Source: Effrenium voratum
Lineage: Eukaryota > Sar > Dinophyceae > Suessiales > Symbiodiniaceae
Direction of reading: 5' to 3'
DNA: 64,000 nucleotides
Assembly: GCA_963377175.1 (NCBI GenBank)
Contig: CAUJNA010000853.1
Location: 43,501 to 107,500, forward strand
The notes below the pieces were generated by a model. It had not been told where the DNA came from. It saw nothing but the letters and a program-made list of their open reading frames with translations, and did no database searches. Of the stretch, positions 21,625-30,843 are shown one piece after another (position 1 is the first letter of the stretch; every line of letters begins with the position of its first letter). The position numbers and the translations under genes are program-made.

Positions 21625-22915
21625 ATGGCCAAGGAGCCTGAGGATATGACCTTTGATGACCTCAAGAACGCATGCGACGCTTACGTATGCAGAAGCATGC
21701 CATCACCCTTTGTGTCCTCCTCACTGCCAATTGGCATCTTCAACCACGTCAATTTCCCCATGGCGGAGGCAGGCGGCGTGGAGGCGCGCACTGGCTGGAG
21801 CTCGTCACAAGGCACCCTGTTGACTTCAACTTTGATGACCTGTCCACGTGCTACAAGCAGGCCATAGCCCCAAGCACCGGTGGACAAAGCTCTTCGCACT
21901 TTGTCCTCCGATGGTGCCCTTGCCAGAAAGGAATTCGACTGGCCCCTGCCTTTGACATCTACCTTCTTCAGACCCTGGGTGCTCGAGATTCTTGAGGCTG
22001 TGTGGGATGTCGACAAGTCTTCCTTGGTGCTGTTGGGGGAGAGCGGTGCAGGCAAAAGTCCTTTGGGAAGGAGTGTCCTGATGGCTCAGTGCAGGCGGAA
22101 CAAGCAGATCTTTGAATGTCACCATCGGCCTTGCATTAGGTGCGCACCTGAGCTGGACTTCTTGTGTGGGGAGCCTGGGCTTGTGACCATTGGCGACTTT
22201 CTGGATGACCCGACCTCATGAAGTCTTTGCTTGATGTGGGCTTGTATGAGTCTAGGTCCTGGGCAAAATGGGGTGCAGTCAAATGGGTTCAGAACCACCG
22301 TGCCCTCGCAGCAAACACCTATGACGAGAACGTGAACGAGGGTGAGGACTACAACCAGCACATCACGTTCGCTGACTTCAAGAAGATGGTCCGGCCTAGC
22401 ATTAAGGGAGACGCATCTGGTGCAGATGTGGATGCAATCTTCAAGCGCGCATGCTTCATCCTCAACACCAAGAAGTTCGTGTACTACCGCCCTTCTGGAG
22501 TTAACGAGGATAAGGTGGCACGCCGCTTTGTGGAAGGCCCTGACTTTCTGACGCAGACAGGAAAGATGCTGTATGGCAAGTACAAGGACAACTGCAAGAC
22601 ATTGCCCGAGAATTTCGAGGAGGAGGTGCGCAAAGAGCAAGCCTGGCTTGAGCTTGTCTTCAAGCAGAAGCAAGAGAAGCAGGACCCCAAGTACAAGCAG
22701 AACCAGCAGCTGAGGCAGCTCTTCCGTGGGCGTGAGGAAAACAAGTCTTGCCTCGAGAAGATGGAGACGAAGGTCAAGGTCAAGAGAGAGATCGAGGAAG
22801 CCCGGGCAGACGAGGCCTTGAAGAAGGCCAAGGTCTGGAGCACAGAGCTGAAGGCCAGTAGGACTTTCATTGTGTTGGATGATGAGGATAACACGCAGGC
22901 CGACACGGTAGACTA
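21625..22915 (+). pseudogene. P-loop NTPase of the transposon (ORF1), frameshifted
   Basis: Three consecutive + frames make one protein-like sequence. 21625-21690 starts MAKEPEDMTFDDLKNACDAY. A shifted frame to about 21870 has LVTRHPVDFNFDDLSTCYKQ. 21880-22221 has the Walker A GESGAGKS (residues 53-60 of that frame). 22218-22916 continues with SWAKWGAVKWVQN, a Lys/Glu/Gln-rich coiled-coil-like region and an acidic C-terminus VLDDEDNTQADTVD. At least two frameshifts separate the parts, and a Walker B is only suggested by FLDDPT. It probably encoded an accessory ATPase working with the transposase downstream. Family unnamed; the function is inferred from the P-loop and neighbourhood. Confidence 0.55.
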
Positions 22916-22919
22916 AGGA

Positions 22920-23276
22920 AGACACAGAGTATGAAGAGAACCCCTTTGGTCATGGCACCTTGGAGTGAGCATTTTGCAAAAGGGCGTGGGTTCAAACTGT
23001 GGTATATTTGCACAGTTTGTGTGACACAGTGGCTACCTCCAATGGTACGCATGCACAAACTAGTGTGCACTTGACACATATAGCAAAGGGGCTCTTTGGT
23101 TAATTAACACACTCCGCGCATGGCTCTCATCAAGAAAACAAAGGAGCTTGCATTTGCTGTCTGCATAGTGCCCGTGCCTATGAACAAATATTGTCACGCA
23201 TGTCCCTCACACGCACATGCTTTCAAGTCTTTTGGCTTTCTACGCAGACTGCTAAGCTCGCTCTCTATACTTCCCG
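22920..23276. other. Spacer between transposon genes
   Basis: No coding signal. Ordinary composition. Confidence 0.4.
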
Positions 23277-23723
23277 ATGGTGGCTGAGTTCAACCCTTTC
23301 CTTGATCCGAAGAAGGGCAAAGGCCGCACACTGCTCAAGAGGCCTGCGATGAAGAAGAACAAGACGTGGGATGCTGTGAAGTGCACCAGGACAACTTCAC
23401 TGGCAGCTGGACCTGGCGGGCAGCGCATGGACCGCTTCAAGTGGAAGAGGTCTTTGACTCAGCTGCTTACAGCTACCCCCTTGAATGTGGTGAAGATGCT
23501 GCGGGCTGACCGCATCCTCCCAAAGTGGGAAGGCAAGGTGTGTCCACCAAAGCACCGGTGCTCCCAATGGAAATGCCGTGTCTCAACCCGCAGCACCTGC
23601 GTCGTGGATGGCCGTGGCGCTGCTGCGCAGCCCTTGCAGACACAGGCAGCCCTCCTCATGTTGAAGCTCAACAACATTTCCAACCCTGCGGTCCATCGTC
23701 TTTTCTCTGGTGTAACATTCTGA
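23277..23723 (+). pseudogene. N-terminal part of the transposon's ORF2 (degenerate)
   Basis: A 148-codon frame starts MVAEFNPFLDPKKGKGRTLL and has FKWKRSLTQLLTATPLNVVK and WEGKVCPPKHRCSQWKCR. A Cys-rich spot after WEGKVCP may be a broken zinc ribbon, as found at the N-terminus of ISXO2/IS1595 transposases. The frame then shifts. It is separated from the catalytic part by about 1.2 kb of decayed sequence. Confidence 0.4.
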
Positions 23724-23929
23724 GGCTACGGCCTGGCCCATGCTTGTCACCATCCATTTTTTCAGACACGGTTCGTTGTTCAGGTGTTATTCCCAAAGTC
23801 CCTCATGTCATTATATACAGTGTACAGTGTTCGGACTTGGCTGCCTAGGCTCGAGCCTGGACATGCTGCAGCAGGCAGACGAGGATCTTGGGTCATGCTG
23901 TTTGGTCACGTGAGCCATTTGTTTCGGGA

Positions 23930-24570
23930 TGTGTTCCCAGAGCTTCCTCGACTGTACTTTTTACGGCCTTGACCTTCAAAAAAAAAGAAAGGCTATAAAG
24001 CAAATGTCCCTCGACCATAAAAAGAAAAGCTAGGGAATCTTGGCCTACCTGCAACACCCTGGCCTTCCCCGACCATATTTTATATGGCCTAGACCAAAAT
24101 AAAAGACAAAGGCTATGAATAAAAGTACGGCCCTCGACCGTAAATTGGTCCAAAAGAGTGGACGTGGTGGACCCGTGGAAGTTCAGCTTGCCACAGGGTC
24201 CTGTGCATGTAATGAGTTTTAGTAGCTCGCTGATCAGGTGATTTTACATGGAAAACGGTCATATGTGCTTTCCAAATGATATTTTAGCTGTAATTAGGCA
24301 TGCCTAAATATGACGCGTGTCTATGTGACACATTCAACATAGCAGTATGCATGTTCCTGACCATGCAGCCACTGCCATCCTTGAATGCAGATCTTTTTGC
24401 GCTTTTGGCAAAGGTCTGAACACAAATCCTGCGACAACTGTTCAGCGGTTAGCTCAAGATATTGACCGTCCTTGGAAAGACAATAAAAAGGCGTGGAAAG
24501 GCTATAAAAAGGCGTCGAAAGGCGATTTAAAAAGCATGGGCAATCTAGAATAGTATGCGGGGCAACCTTC
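23930..24570. repeat. Diverged tandem units CTCGACC...GGCCTTGACC...AAAGGCTAT
   Basis: Two related blocks (about 23945-24030 and 24065-24150) share CTCGACC, TTTTTACGGCCTTGACC or TATATGGCCTAGACC, and AAAGGCTAT. A third cluster of AAAAAGGCGTGGAAAGGC units is at 24485-24530. Low coding potential. Confidence 0.45.
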
Positions 24571-24979
24571 AATTGAAATGTTGTGCTTGCTGCGCGCAGT
24601 CTTTTCCGATTTGTTCCCGTGCGTTTGACACTCTTTTCATACATGGTTGAGGGCGCAAGTCATGTTACCTCCTCGGCTGAATGCCTCTATGCAAAAAAAA
24701 TGACGGAACACGGGGCATGCAATGTCTCTCCAAAGAAAAATATGCGCTTATCTGCACACCAATGCTATCTACATCAGGCAGCCAAGTTGCAATTTTGAAC
24801 ATTATCGAGCTTAGCTCTCAAGAAACAAAACGGCATGCAAGCTTCGAAAGGTATACGTTTGATAAAAGCGCACAAATGCCTCTAACCATCTTATGGTTGA
24901 GCTACCTCGACCACACTTTGGAGCGCCTTTGGAAGACCAGGGAACACTTTGGATCGCTTAGGTAACAGAAGTGTGATTT

Positions 24980-25753
24980 TTGAAGTACGGGCCAGGCAAA
25001 ATATCGCCTTTAGCCAAAATAGAGTCTAGCTACCTCGACAACAACCACAAGATGATCGAGGACCTTGACAAGAGGCTGTGTCATGCTTGCAAGACATGGG
25101 TGGAGGCAAAGGAGAAGGACATTGTCTTTGGCAAGGACCCGAAGTGGGCGGATGTCGAGGCGGATGGTAACACAGCCCCTGACCCCAAGAACCCGGTCGT
25201 TTGGGAGCAGTGGTGTGGCACAGTCCAACGTGGCCACCCGGAGACACTTGTCTTGAGCAGGCTGTCCCCCAGGGAGTCGGCCAAGAGAGCTCCCGGGCCT
25301 GGCGCCATCAGAAAGGTGGAATGGACTCCTTTGGCAAAGAAGTGGTTGCAGGACAAGAAGGTGATCCTGCACACTGACTCGGCCAAGAGCTACAAGACCA
25401 GGGTGCCTGGGGTGCTCCACGACAAGGTGGTCCACGGGAAGAAGCGGGTCAAAGTCAAGGGCCAGTGGAAGTGGAAGGCCCCGACCTATGTAAAGCTCGC
25501 GAAGCACAAGAACCCGATCACGAAGAAGATGATGACAGTGAAGTCTGGGACACAGGTGGTTGATCGGGCCTGGAAGTTTTTGAAGGACAGGTTGACCATC
25601 AACCAGAATGCAAAGGTAGGGTCTTCTTCGTTACGAGCAAAGCTTCGTTCTGCACAGTATCAGGACTGGTATAGGAACCAGGATATGTGGGTTGCATCTG
25701 GGACACTGTGCGAATGGTTGATGACTAAGTTCATGAAAAAGCCATCGCAGTGA
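24980..25753 (+). CDS. ISXO2/IS1595-like DDE transposase, catalytic part
   Basis: An intact 257-codon frame. WADVEADGNT (D62) fits the first catalytic Asp, VILHTDSAKSY (D133) the second, and SGTQVVDRAWKFLKDRL the region of the third acidic residue (D195 where E or N is usual), with H147/H152 between. This order and the His-Thr-Asp...Ser-Tyr motif match ISXO2-like transposase domains. It lacks its N-terminal zinc 'ribbon', which seems to sit out of frame at 23.3-23.7 kb, so the gene is probably inactive. Ends TGA at 25751-25753. It sits just inside the palindromic G-tract/TA boundary. Confidence 0.6.
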   Translation: MKYGPGKISPLAKIESSYLDNNHKMIEDLDKRLCHACKTWVEAKEKDIVFGKDPKWADVEADGNTAPDPKNPVVWEQWCGTVQRGHPETLVLSRLSPRESAKRAPGPGAIRKVEWTPLAKKWLQDKKVILHTDSAKSYKTRVPGVLHDKVVHGKKRVKVKGQWKWKAPTYVKLAKHKNPITKKMMTVKSGTQVVDRAWKFLKDRLTINQNAKVGSSSLRAKLRSAQYQDWYRNQDMWVASGTLCEWLMTKFMKKPSQ

Positions 25754-25820
25754 GTGTGATGCAGGCTTTCTCGGGGCCCTGGTTCAAAAGGAGTGCCTTC
25801 TGCATGCACGTGTGCCAAAA

Positions 25821-25930
25821 CACGGGTTTTGGGAGGGGGGGGGGTATATATATATATATACATATTTACATATGCATATATATATATATATATATATGCT
25901 AGCCCCCCCCCCCCAAAACCCGCGTTTTCA
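25821..25930. repeat. G-tract / (TA)n / C-tract palindrome (internal boundary)
   Basis: CACGGGTTTTGGGAGGGGGG, a (TA)n core with GCATATGC-like steps, then GCTAG, 12 C, AAAACCCGCG. Left and right halves are inverted copies of each other and resemble the outer ends at 21.09 and 28.15 kb. Confidence 0.75.
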
Positions 25931-26109
25931 ACATCAGAAAGTCAGATGCTCTTGATATGGAAAGATGGTTTACTTTTAAGCAGAGGTAGATGGTTGACCT
26001 TGATAGCAAGACAGATGGTTGTTTACACATACACATGACCATGCTTTCATGGACGCGCGCGGCACATTTTTTGCAAAATTAAATATATGATGTAGATTTA
26101 CTTAAAAGT

Positions 26110-26340
26110 ATGATTAAGAAATTCAAACCTAAAAAGTTCAAGAGAAAAGATAGAGACGACAAGGATGCAATCCATATAGGTTATATTGCCGATGATTTAT
26201 TAAAAGCAGTTCCAAAAGAAATTAGTAATGTAGTTCATACCGGACGTGAACATTTAGGTATTGAATATACAAAAGTTCCTATATTATTACATAAAGCTTT
26301 ACTGGAAGTAATAGACAAAGTTGAAAAATTAGAAAAATAA
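26110..26340 (+). CDS. C-terminal S74-type intramolecular chaperone of a viral fibre protein
   Basis: A 76-codon frame with FKPKKFKRK, then IHIGYIADDLLKAVPKEI and IEYTKVPILLHKALLEVI, ending in a Glu/Lys coiled-coil-like helix. The pattern (IGYIADD/LLKAVP...Y.K.P.LL.KAL.E...KVE.LE) is that of the S74/ICA domain, which assembles trimeric fibres and is then cleaved off. The upstream fibre part is missing, so this is a 5'-truncated fragment; the ATG may not be the original start. AT-rich codons match the island, not the host flanks. Confidence 0.6.
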   Translation: MIKKFKPKKFKRKDRDDKDAIHIGYIADDLLKAVPKEISNVVHTGREHLGIEYTKVPILLHKALLEVIDKVEKLEK

Positions 26341-26698
26341 ATTAAGGAATTGAAAATGAGGAAAATCTAAATAATAATATATAATGGGTATTAGTCAAAG
26401 TAAAAAACGACAAAAATAACAGTATGGAAGACATTAAGAATTTCAGAGTAGATGAAAAACCAGAGCGGATACTTTAATAATTAAATATTCAAGAATGTGT
26501 GGCAAGGATTGAAAAATTAGAAAATCAAAAATCGGACAAACTAATATATAAATTGCCTGTGTTGAATTTATGCAACGCTTCATTAATTTAAATTAATAAC
26601 ATAAAAAATAAATTCAATGTTATTGATTAGTTATTTTCAAATATTGTGAAAAGTTTTTCAAAACATTTTATCTGGGTTCTTTTCTAAAAGGTTAATTT
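26341..26698. pseudogene. Viral island spacer with a broken small ORF
   Basis: From 26424 a frame MEDIKNFRVDEKPERIL is cut by stop codons and continues in a shifted frame with NIQECVARIEKLENQKSDKL. It looks like a decayed small viral gene or a second fibre tail. Nothing else seen. Confidence 0.3.
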
Positions 26699-27391
26699 TT
26701 AAAAAAAACTATGCGGTTCATCAGTGGCAGTCTCATATATTGTATAAATTAGTTTCTTGCTTTCGTGTAAATTATCGCTTCTAACAATCTCTGATAATTC
26801 ATCTTGCAATATTTCAATTTCTTTGAAGTTTCTAACTTTATCATACAACAAATGACTTATATTTACTCTAACAATTGGTGGCACGGTTGATGATTTTTGA
26901 AGACTGACAAGCGTTGATATTCCACTATGACGACCTCTACAAAATAAAGAATTTAACAATTTGGTATTTCTTGTTATTGCTGGATTATCAGATACATCAT
27001 CCAATATAACTAATATATTAAATAACTTCTTCATTCCTTGTTTTTTCTGGTATTCAATTATTTTATTTTGAGTTTCTATAACTCTTTCTAAACCTTGAAC
27101 ATTGAACTCATCCCACCAACACGGTTCTTTATCGGTATCTACTTTCAAACCGTCCTTAATATATTTCTTCACTAGCAACCAAATACTATCCAAATTTTCA
27201 GATGGGGACCAGATAAAAACTCTTTCAAATGCTCCTCTATAAATATCAAGTATCATTGATACAAGTAGCGTGCTCTTTCCAGAACCAGACGGACCTACAA
27301 TCATCGCTCTCATCGGCAATTTAGGGACAACCTCGTGCTTGCTTTGCTTAAAGGCATATTTGATTTCATCAATTGGTTTTACATCAGGCAT
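26699..27391 (-). CDS. A32-like viral DNA-packaging ATPase, intact
   Basis: A 230-codon frame on the minus strand. Walker A GPSGSGKST at residues 33-41; Walker B ILVILDDVSD at 126-135; then LLNSLFCRGRHSGIS (145-159) and a polar sensor-like SLQKSS. This order (Walker A, hydrophobic-DD Walker B, RGRHxGIS, Q) is typical of the FtsK/HerA-type packaging ATPases of NCLDVs, virophages and polinton-like viruses, which pump genome DNA into capsids. Length is near that family's usual size. No frameshift or stop, unlike the neighbouring genes, so insertion may be recent. Codons are strongly AT-biased. Confidence 0.75.
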   Translation of the reverse strand: MPDVKPIDEIKYAFKQSKHEVVPKLPMRAMIVGPSGSGKSTLLVSMILDIYRGAFERVFIWSPSENLDSIWLLVKKYIKDGLKVDTDKEPCWWDEFNVQGLERVIETQNKIIEYQKKQGMKKLFNILVILDDVSDNPAITRNTKLLNSLFCRGRHSGISTLVSLQKSSTVPPIVRVNISHLLYDKVRNFKEIEILQDELSEIVRSDNLHESKKLIYTIYETATDEPHSFF

Positions 27392-27622
27392 AATACAATA
27401 ATATTTTTCATACTGTTGAAATAATAATTATATTTATTATTAAATGGAACATCGTTTTGCTCACGAGAAGGATGACTGTGTAGAGTCACAGATGGGACAG
27501 AAGAGCTTTAGGAGCGCTTGAGGCAGGCAGCCACAGCAGGCATTCATGAAAAACAAAAGTGTGGGAGGTTTGTACCTTATCTGTATATGCATGATGGCAC
27601 CCCCACCACAACCTACATTTCC

Positions 27623-28134
27623 AGCTAAAACATTAGTACTTGCCTGGAAACACACACACACAAAATGGACATAATTCCAGAAAACCAGAAAAACCTCGAG
27701 AAAACCAGAAAACCAGAAAAACCAGAAACACCAAAAGTCTCAGAGACTTGTAGCTCAAGATCCAGAAAACCAGGAAATCCTCGAGAAAACCAGGAAAACC
27801 AGGAAAATCAGAAAAAAACCAGAAGATCTGAACACTTTGGCCCAGAAGTCTCTGAGACTTCTGGTTTTTCTGGTTTTTCTGGTTTTCTCGAGGTTTTCCT
27901 GGTTTTCTGGATCTTGAGCTACAAGTCTCTGAGACTTCTGGTTTTTCTGGTTTTTCTGGTTTTCTCGAGGTTTTTCTGGTTTTGTCGAGGTTTTTCTGGT
28001 TTTCTGGATCTTGAGCTACAAGTCTCTGAGACTTCTGGTTTTCTGGTTTTTTCTGGTTTTCTCGAGGGTTTTGCTGGTTTTCTGGGATCGTGGCCATTTT
28101 GTGCGTTTTCCAGGCAAATACCAGTGTTTTAGCT
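27623..28134. repeat. Foldback repeat 2: (CCAGAAAA)n arms
   Basis: Left arm from AGCTAAAAC (27623) through TGCCTGGAAA and CAAAATGGACATAATTCC into CCAGAAAACC units. The right arm is the inverse, ending GGCCATTTTGTGCGTTTTCC, AGGCAAATA and GTTTTAGCT (28126-28134). GATCTTGAGCTACAAGTCTC occurs twice in the right arm and once inverted in the left. Open frames here on both strands are repeat artefacts. Confidence 0.85.
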
Positions 28135-28142
28135 AAAAGTGT

Positions 28143-28212
28143 GGGTTTTCGGGGGGGGGGGGGGGTACCATATATATATATATATATATATAGGCTACCT
28201 TTTCCGAAAACC
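28143..28212. repeat. Right boundary palindrome: G-tract / GGTACC / (AT)n / TACC
   Basis: GGGTTTTCGGGGGG, GGTACC, (AT)11, then GGCTACCTTTTCCGAAAACC. The left half GGTTTTCGG pairs with CCGAAAACC. Confidence 0.8.
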
Positions 28213-28479
28213 TACCAACAATGCATTTCCCAGTGTCTTGAGATTCCAGATTTCCTTAAATCTTGAGAAGCGAGACTTTCATGCCACCTTGAGCAAAGTT
28301 GGATTCAAGGTTTCCCCCGACATCTATTTTGCATCTTGAATCTCACCCAGTTGCAAGCAATTGGTAGCTCAACCAGAACGCCGCTTTTCAGTATAAGAGT
28401 AGTACGCTCAAATGATGAAAGAGGTTCCCGCATGCGTTTGCTTCAGGAAGCCGTGAAACATATGCTGTAGCGCCTTTGC

Positions 28480-28677
28480 ACACTTTGACCGAGGGGAAGG
28501 GGCTGCTGAAATTCTGGCATGGCGTTATTCATGGCGCTGAAAGGCAGATCGATGTCCACTGCCTTTGACTTCACGAGCGACAAAATTCCCCAAGCCGGCA
28601 GAAAAAATAAACAACACCTCTGGGGCATACTGAAAACATGCGGCGCTTGGTGGAGAACGAGGTTTCAACCACCACAG
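28480..28677 (+). CDS. Doubtful exon/ORF
   Basis: Frame MALFMALKGRSMSTAFDFTS then DKIPQAGRKNKQHLWGILKT is open from 28519. Protein-like, but no splice sites are established. The minus strand is also open. Confidence 0.3.
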
Positions 28678-28781
28678 TCTCCCCCAAAAAGAAAAGTCCA
28701 TCTCCTGGATCCCCGGAAGGTGGGACCGTCGCCCGGCTTCCGGCCGCTCGCTTCCTCGGCCTTCCTTCGATTCGACGAATC
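28678..28781 (+). CDS. Candidate internal exon, Ser/Pro/Lys-rich then helical
   Basis: After AACCACCACAG the frame reads SPKKKSPSPGSPEGGTVARL then PAARFLGLPSIRRI and meets GAATC|GTGTCC, the start of a family D element. 104 nt, ends in phase 0. Protein-like, no domain recognised. Confidence 0.45.
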
Positions 28782-28890
28782 GTGTCCTTTATGGTGGTTT
28801 CGGTGGACAAATAGATGGCGATTCCTGGTTTACCTGGCGGTTTAATCATTTATCAGGGCCATTGATCTTGCCCTAAAAGCACACATTGGT
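28782..28890 (+). repeat. Family D element (diverged copy)
   Basis: GTGTCCTTTATGGTGGTTTC...GGCGATTCCTGGTTTACC...CCCTAAAAGCACAC. + orientation, about 105 bp. Confidence 0.6.
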
Positions 28891-28916
28891 GCATTTGCTT
28901 TCATGTTAGTACTTTG

Positions 28917-28981
28917 AACTTTTTGGTTTAACTTATGGGTTTTCCGAATTAAACCACATTTTCAACACTTTTTTTTGGCAG
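28917..28981 (+). repeat. Family I element ending in a splice-acceptor-like tract
   Basis: AACTTTTTGGTTTAACTTAT... ends with TTTTTTTTGGCAG, after which an exon-like frame opens. + orientation. Confidence 0.55.
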
Positions 28982-29165
28982 GGGAGCAGAAAGCCACCGA
29001 GACAACGCCTATGGACTCGTCGGACTCCACGCGTCGATCCGCGCCTTCGTCGATTCGATTCGCGTCGAGGCGCACCTCTTCCTGTCGTGCTGGGCCGCGG
29101 CCTGCAGCTGGGACCAGGACTTTGCGGCCTTCGACTGCTGGAACCAGGCCGGCCGAACGACGTTC
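28982..29165 (+). CDS. Candidate exon, Trp/Cys-rich helical segment
   Basis: One of the most protein-like islands: DNAYGLVGLHASIRAFVDSI, then RVEAHLFLSCWAAACSWDQD and FAAFDCWNQAGRTTF. It opens after the CAG at 28979-28981. The donor is not obvious. No family recognised. Confidence 0.5.
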
Positions 29166-29925
29166 CTTCGGGGAGGGGAGGGCAGGGAGAGAAGGGCCCG
29201 ATGGACTTTTTTTGGGGGTTCTCTTTTTCTTTTGGTTCCGACCTTGTTGGTTGGTTCCAACCTTTTTTGGGGTTCCCTCTTTTGTCTTTTTGTGCCTTTT
29301 TGGTTGGTTCCAATCTTTGGGTTGGTTTTGGATCCCAACCTTTTAATGAGTTGGTCAGAGGGAAACCGACATCAACAACAAGTGTGGGACCTGTTCCCTG
29401 ATGAGACAAACCCCGAAGGGCCGCATTTTGGGAGCTCGAAAAGCAGTGTCATGACATCGGCTCAAGGTGCTCCGTGAGCAAAATATGTTTTTTGAGTGGG
29501 GTTTCCAAGGAATAGACGACCTCAGAGTTTCCAAGGAAGCGGAGGAAGGTGTGCCTCAATGTGACAAGTCCTGGATACGTTGGACAACTCGAGTTGTTTT
29601 CGTGTTTTTCTCTGTGTGACACGTGCGTGTATGTTTTCCTTGATATCGCCTCCAAATATAGACAGACCATCGACTCCCACAGCGTCGTGCTCCTTTGTGT
29701 GACTTTTTCGAGCTGGTCGGCTGTTTGTTTGATCAACACGGTGGCTTTCTGGGCTCCTTCAATATATCCAGCCCCCCACTCGGCGTCTCTGGAACCCTCC
29801 AAGCGGCAATCTCCAATCCCCGTTTTTGAGTATTTTGTTTATTATTATTATTATTATTTTTTTTTTTGGGGGGGGGTGGGCATGTGAGGCTAGAAACCCA
29901 AAGGTCAAAAGGTGGGCAGACCAAG
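29166..29925. other. Probable intron; opposing ORFs
   Basis: 29449-29802 on the minus strand (117 codons, IEGAQKATVLIKQTADQLEK) opposes 29549-29887 on +. Neither has splice or family support. (TTA)n and T-run at 29840-29867, then a G-run. Confidence 0.3.
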
Positions 29926-29929
29926 CTCA

Positions 29930-30170
29930 CAGCCCCTTTGATGTGCACATCCCATGGGAGCCAAGCATCGAGGCGAGCCACCAGGGCGTGGAACGCGGGG
30001 TCTCTAGTTGGAGGTTCTGCGAAGAGTTTGCAACAAGAGGCAGACGTTGTTTTGCTGGTGCGATAGGGAATGAGACATGGAATGAATCTGGGGATTCCCG
30101 AATACAGGAAACCACCAGCAAGGGATGGTCTGTTTACAGGGGTCATTCCCACATTGCCAACCACCAGGCG
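29930..30170 (+). other. Candidate exon followed by family K copy K4
   Basis: The frame WEPSIEASHQGVERGVSSWR then FCEEFATRGRRCFAG is open up to TTGCTGGTGCGATAGGGAAT (30052), a family K left terminus. The right terminus GGGGTCATTCCC...CACCAGGCG ends about 30170. Confidence 0.35.
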
Positions 30171-30843
30171 ATACCGTCTTAGAGGGTCACTTTGGTCCTT
30201 GGCCAAATTGTTCCCCCTTCGCGGTCGCAATGCTCTGTACAAACCATTTACAGCAGATCATTCAGGGCATTTCTTCAGTGTTGCAATGCAACGCAGTTTT
30301 TGCCTTTTATTCATTGCACAATGCATTTTGCAGTATGCAAGGCATATCGAATATGAACTTTGCAACTAGCATGAGCTTGGTTTGAAGAGCGAATCAGCTT
30401 CTAGCGTACAGGGCTCGGGGCTGAACGGGTGCCCGAGAAAATCTATTTTGTGCTTTCCCTTTGCCAATCGGACTATCCAACTAGCTTAAAGTGCGGCCAG
30501 GTTTTCTGACCGCACATGACACCAACGACGCCCAACCGTTAGACGGTCACAAGGCAAGAAAAAAGGCTGGAAGGAAATGGGGCTCGTGCTTCCTAACTTC
30601 CTTTTGGTTTGGTTTTCTTGGGGAGGAGACAGCAAACCAACCATTTCTTACAGGTCCCGCGATTTGAAGCGCCCATTTGTGATGCCCACATGTGCTTTCT
30701 TTCCTCCCTCAAAACAGATTCGAACGCTCAATTTTTGGGCGGTTTCCTTTTGGCCTCCGTGAAAAAAACCATCTCAATGATGGCAGCCTCACAAGGCCCA
30801 GGCCCGCCTCACATGGCCTTTGTGGGCCTTGGGACCTGGCCAG
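30171..30843. other. No supported gene
   Basis: Intron-like. 30596-30655 has GGTTTGGTTTTCTTGG paired with AGCAAACCAACCATTT, a short inverted-repeat element. Confidence 0.35.

Larger units (their letters stand above)
26068..27446. mobile_element. AT-rich island of viral origin
   Basis: A+T content rises abruptly at about 26068 and falls at about 27446. It contains two convergent virus-type genes (fibre chaperone on +, packaging ATPase on -) and remnants of a third frame. Gene content fits polinton-like viruses, virophages or nucleocytoplasmic large DNA viruses of protists. Short, so it is a fragment. No exons or introner families inside. Confidence 0.65.
21074..28212. mobile_element. Putative 7.1-kb composite element bounded by inverted (TA)n-GGTACC-C-tract ends
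   Basis: Left end: (TA)n then GGTACCCCCCCCAAAA (21074-21114). Right end: GGGTTTTCGGGGGG...GGTACC then (AT)n (28143-28192), the reverse complement. An internal palindrome of the same kind at 25821-25930 splits it into a left unit (NTPase and transposase) and a right unit (viral island). Foldback repeats lie just inside both ends. One mobile unit, two adjacent units or nested insertions are all possible. No target duplication could be read because the ends are TA repeats. Confidence 0.45.

Noticed and set aside
27633..28132. ORFs of about 155 codons on both strands with ENQKNP/GFSGF repeats
   Set aside because: Products of the CCAGAAAA foldback repeat; both strands give mirror-image frames.
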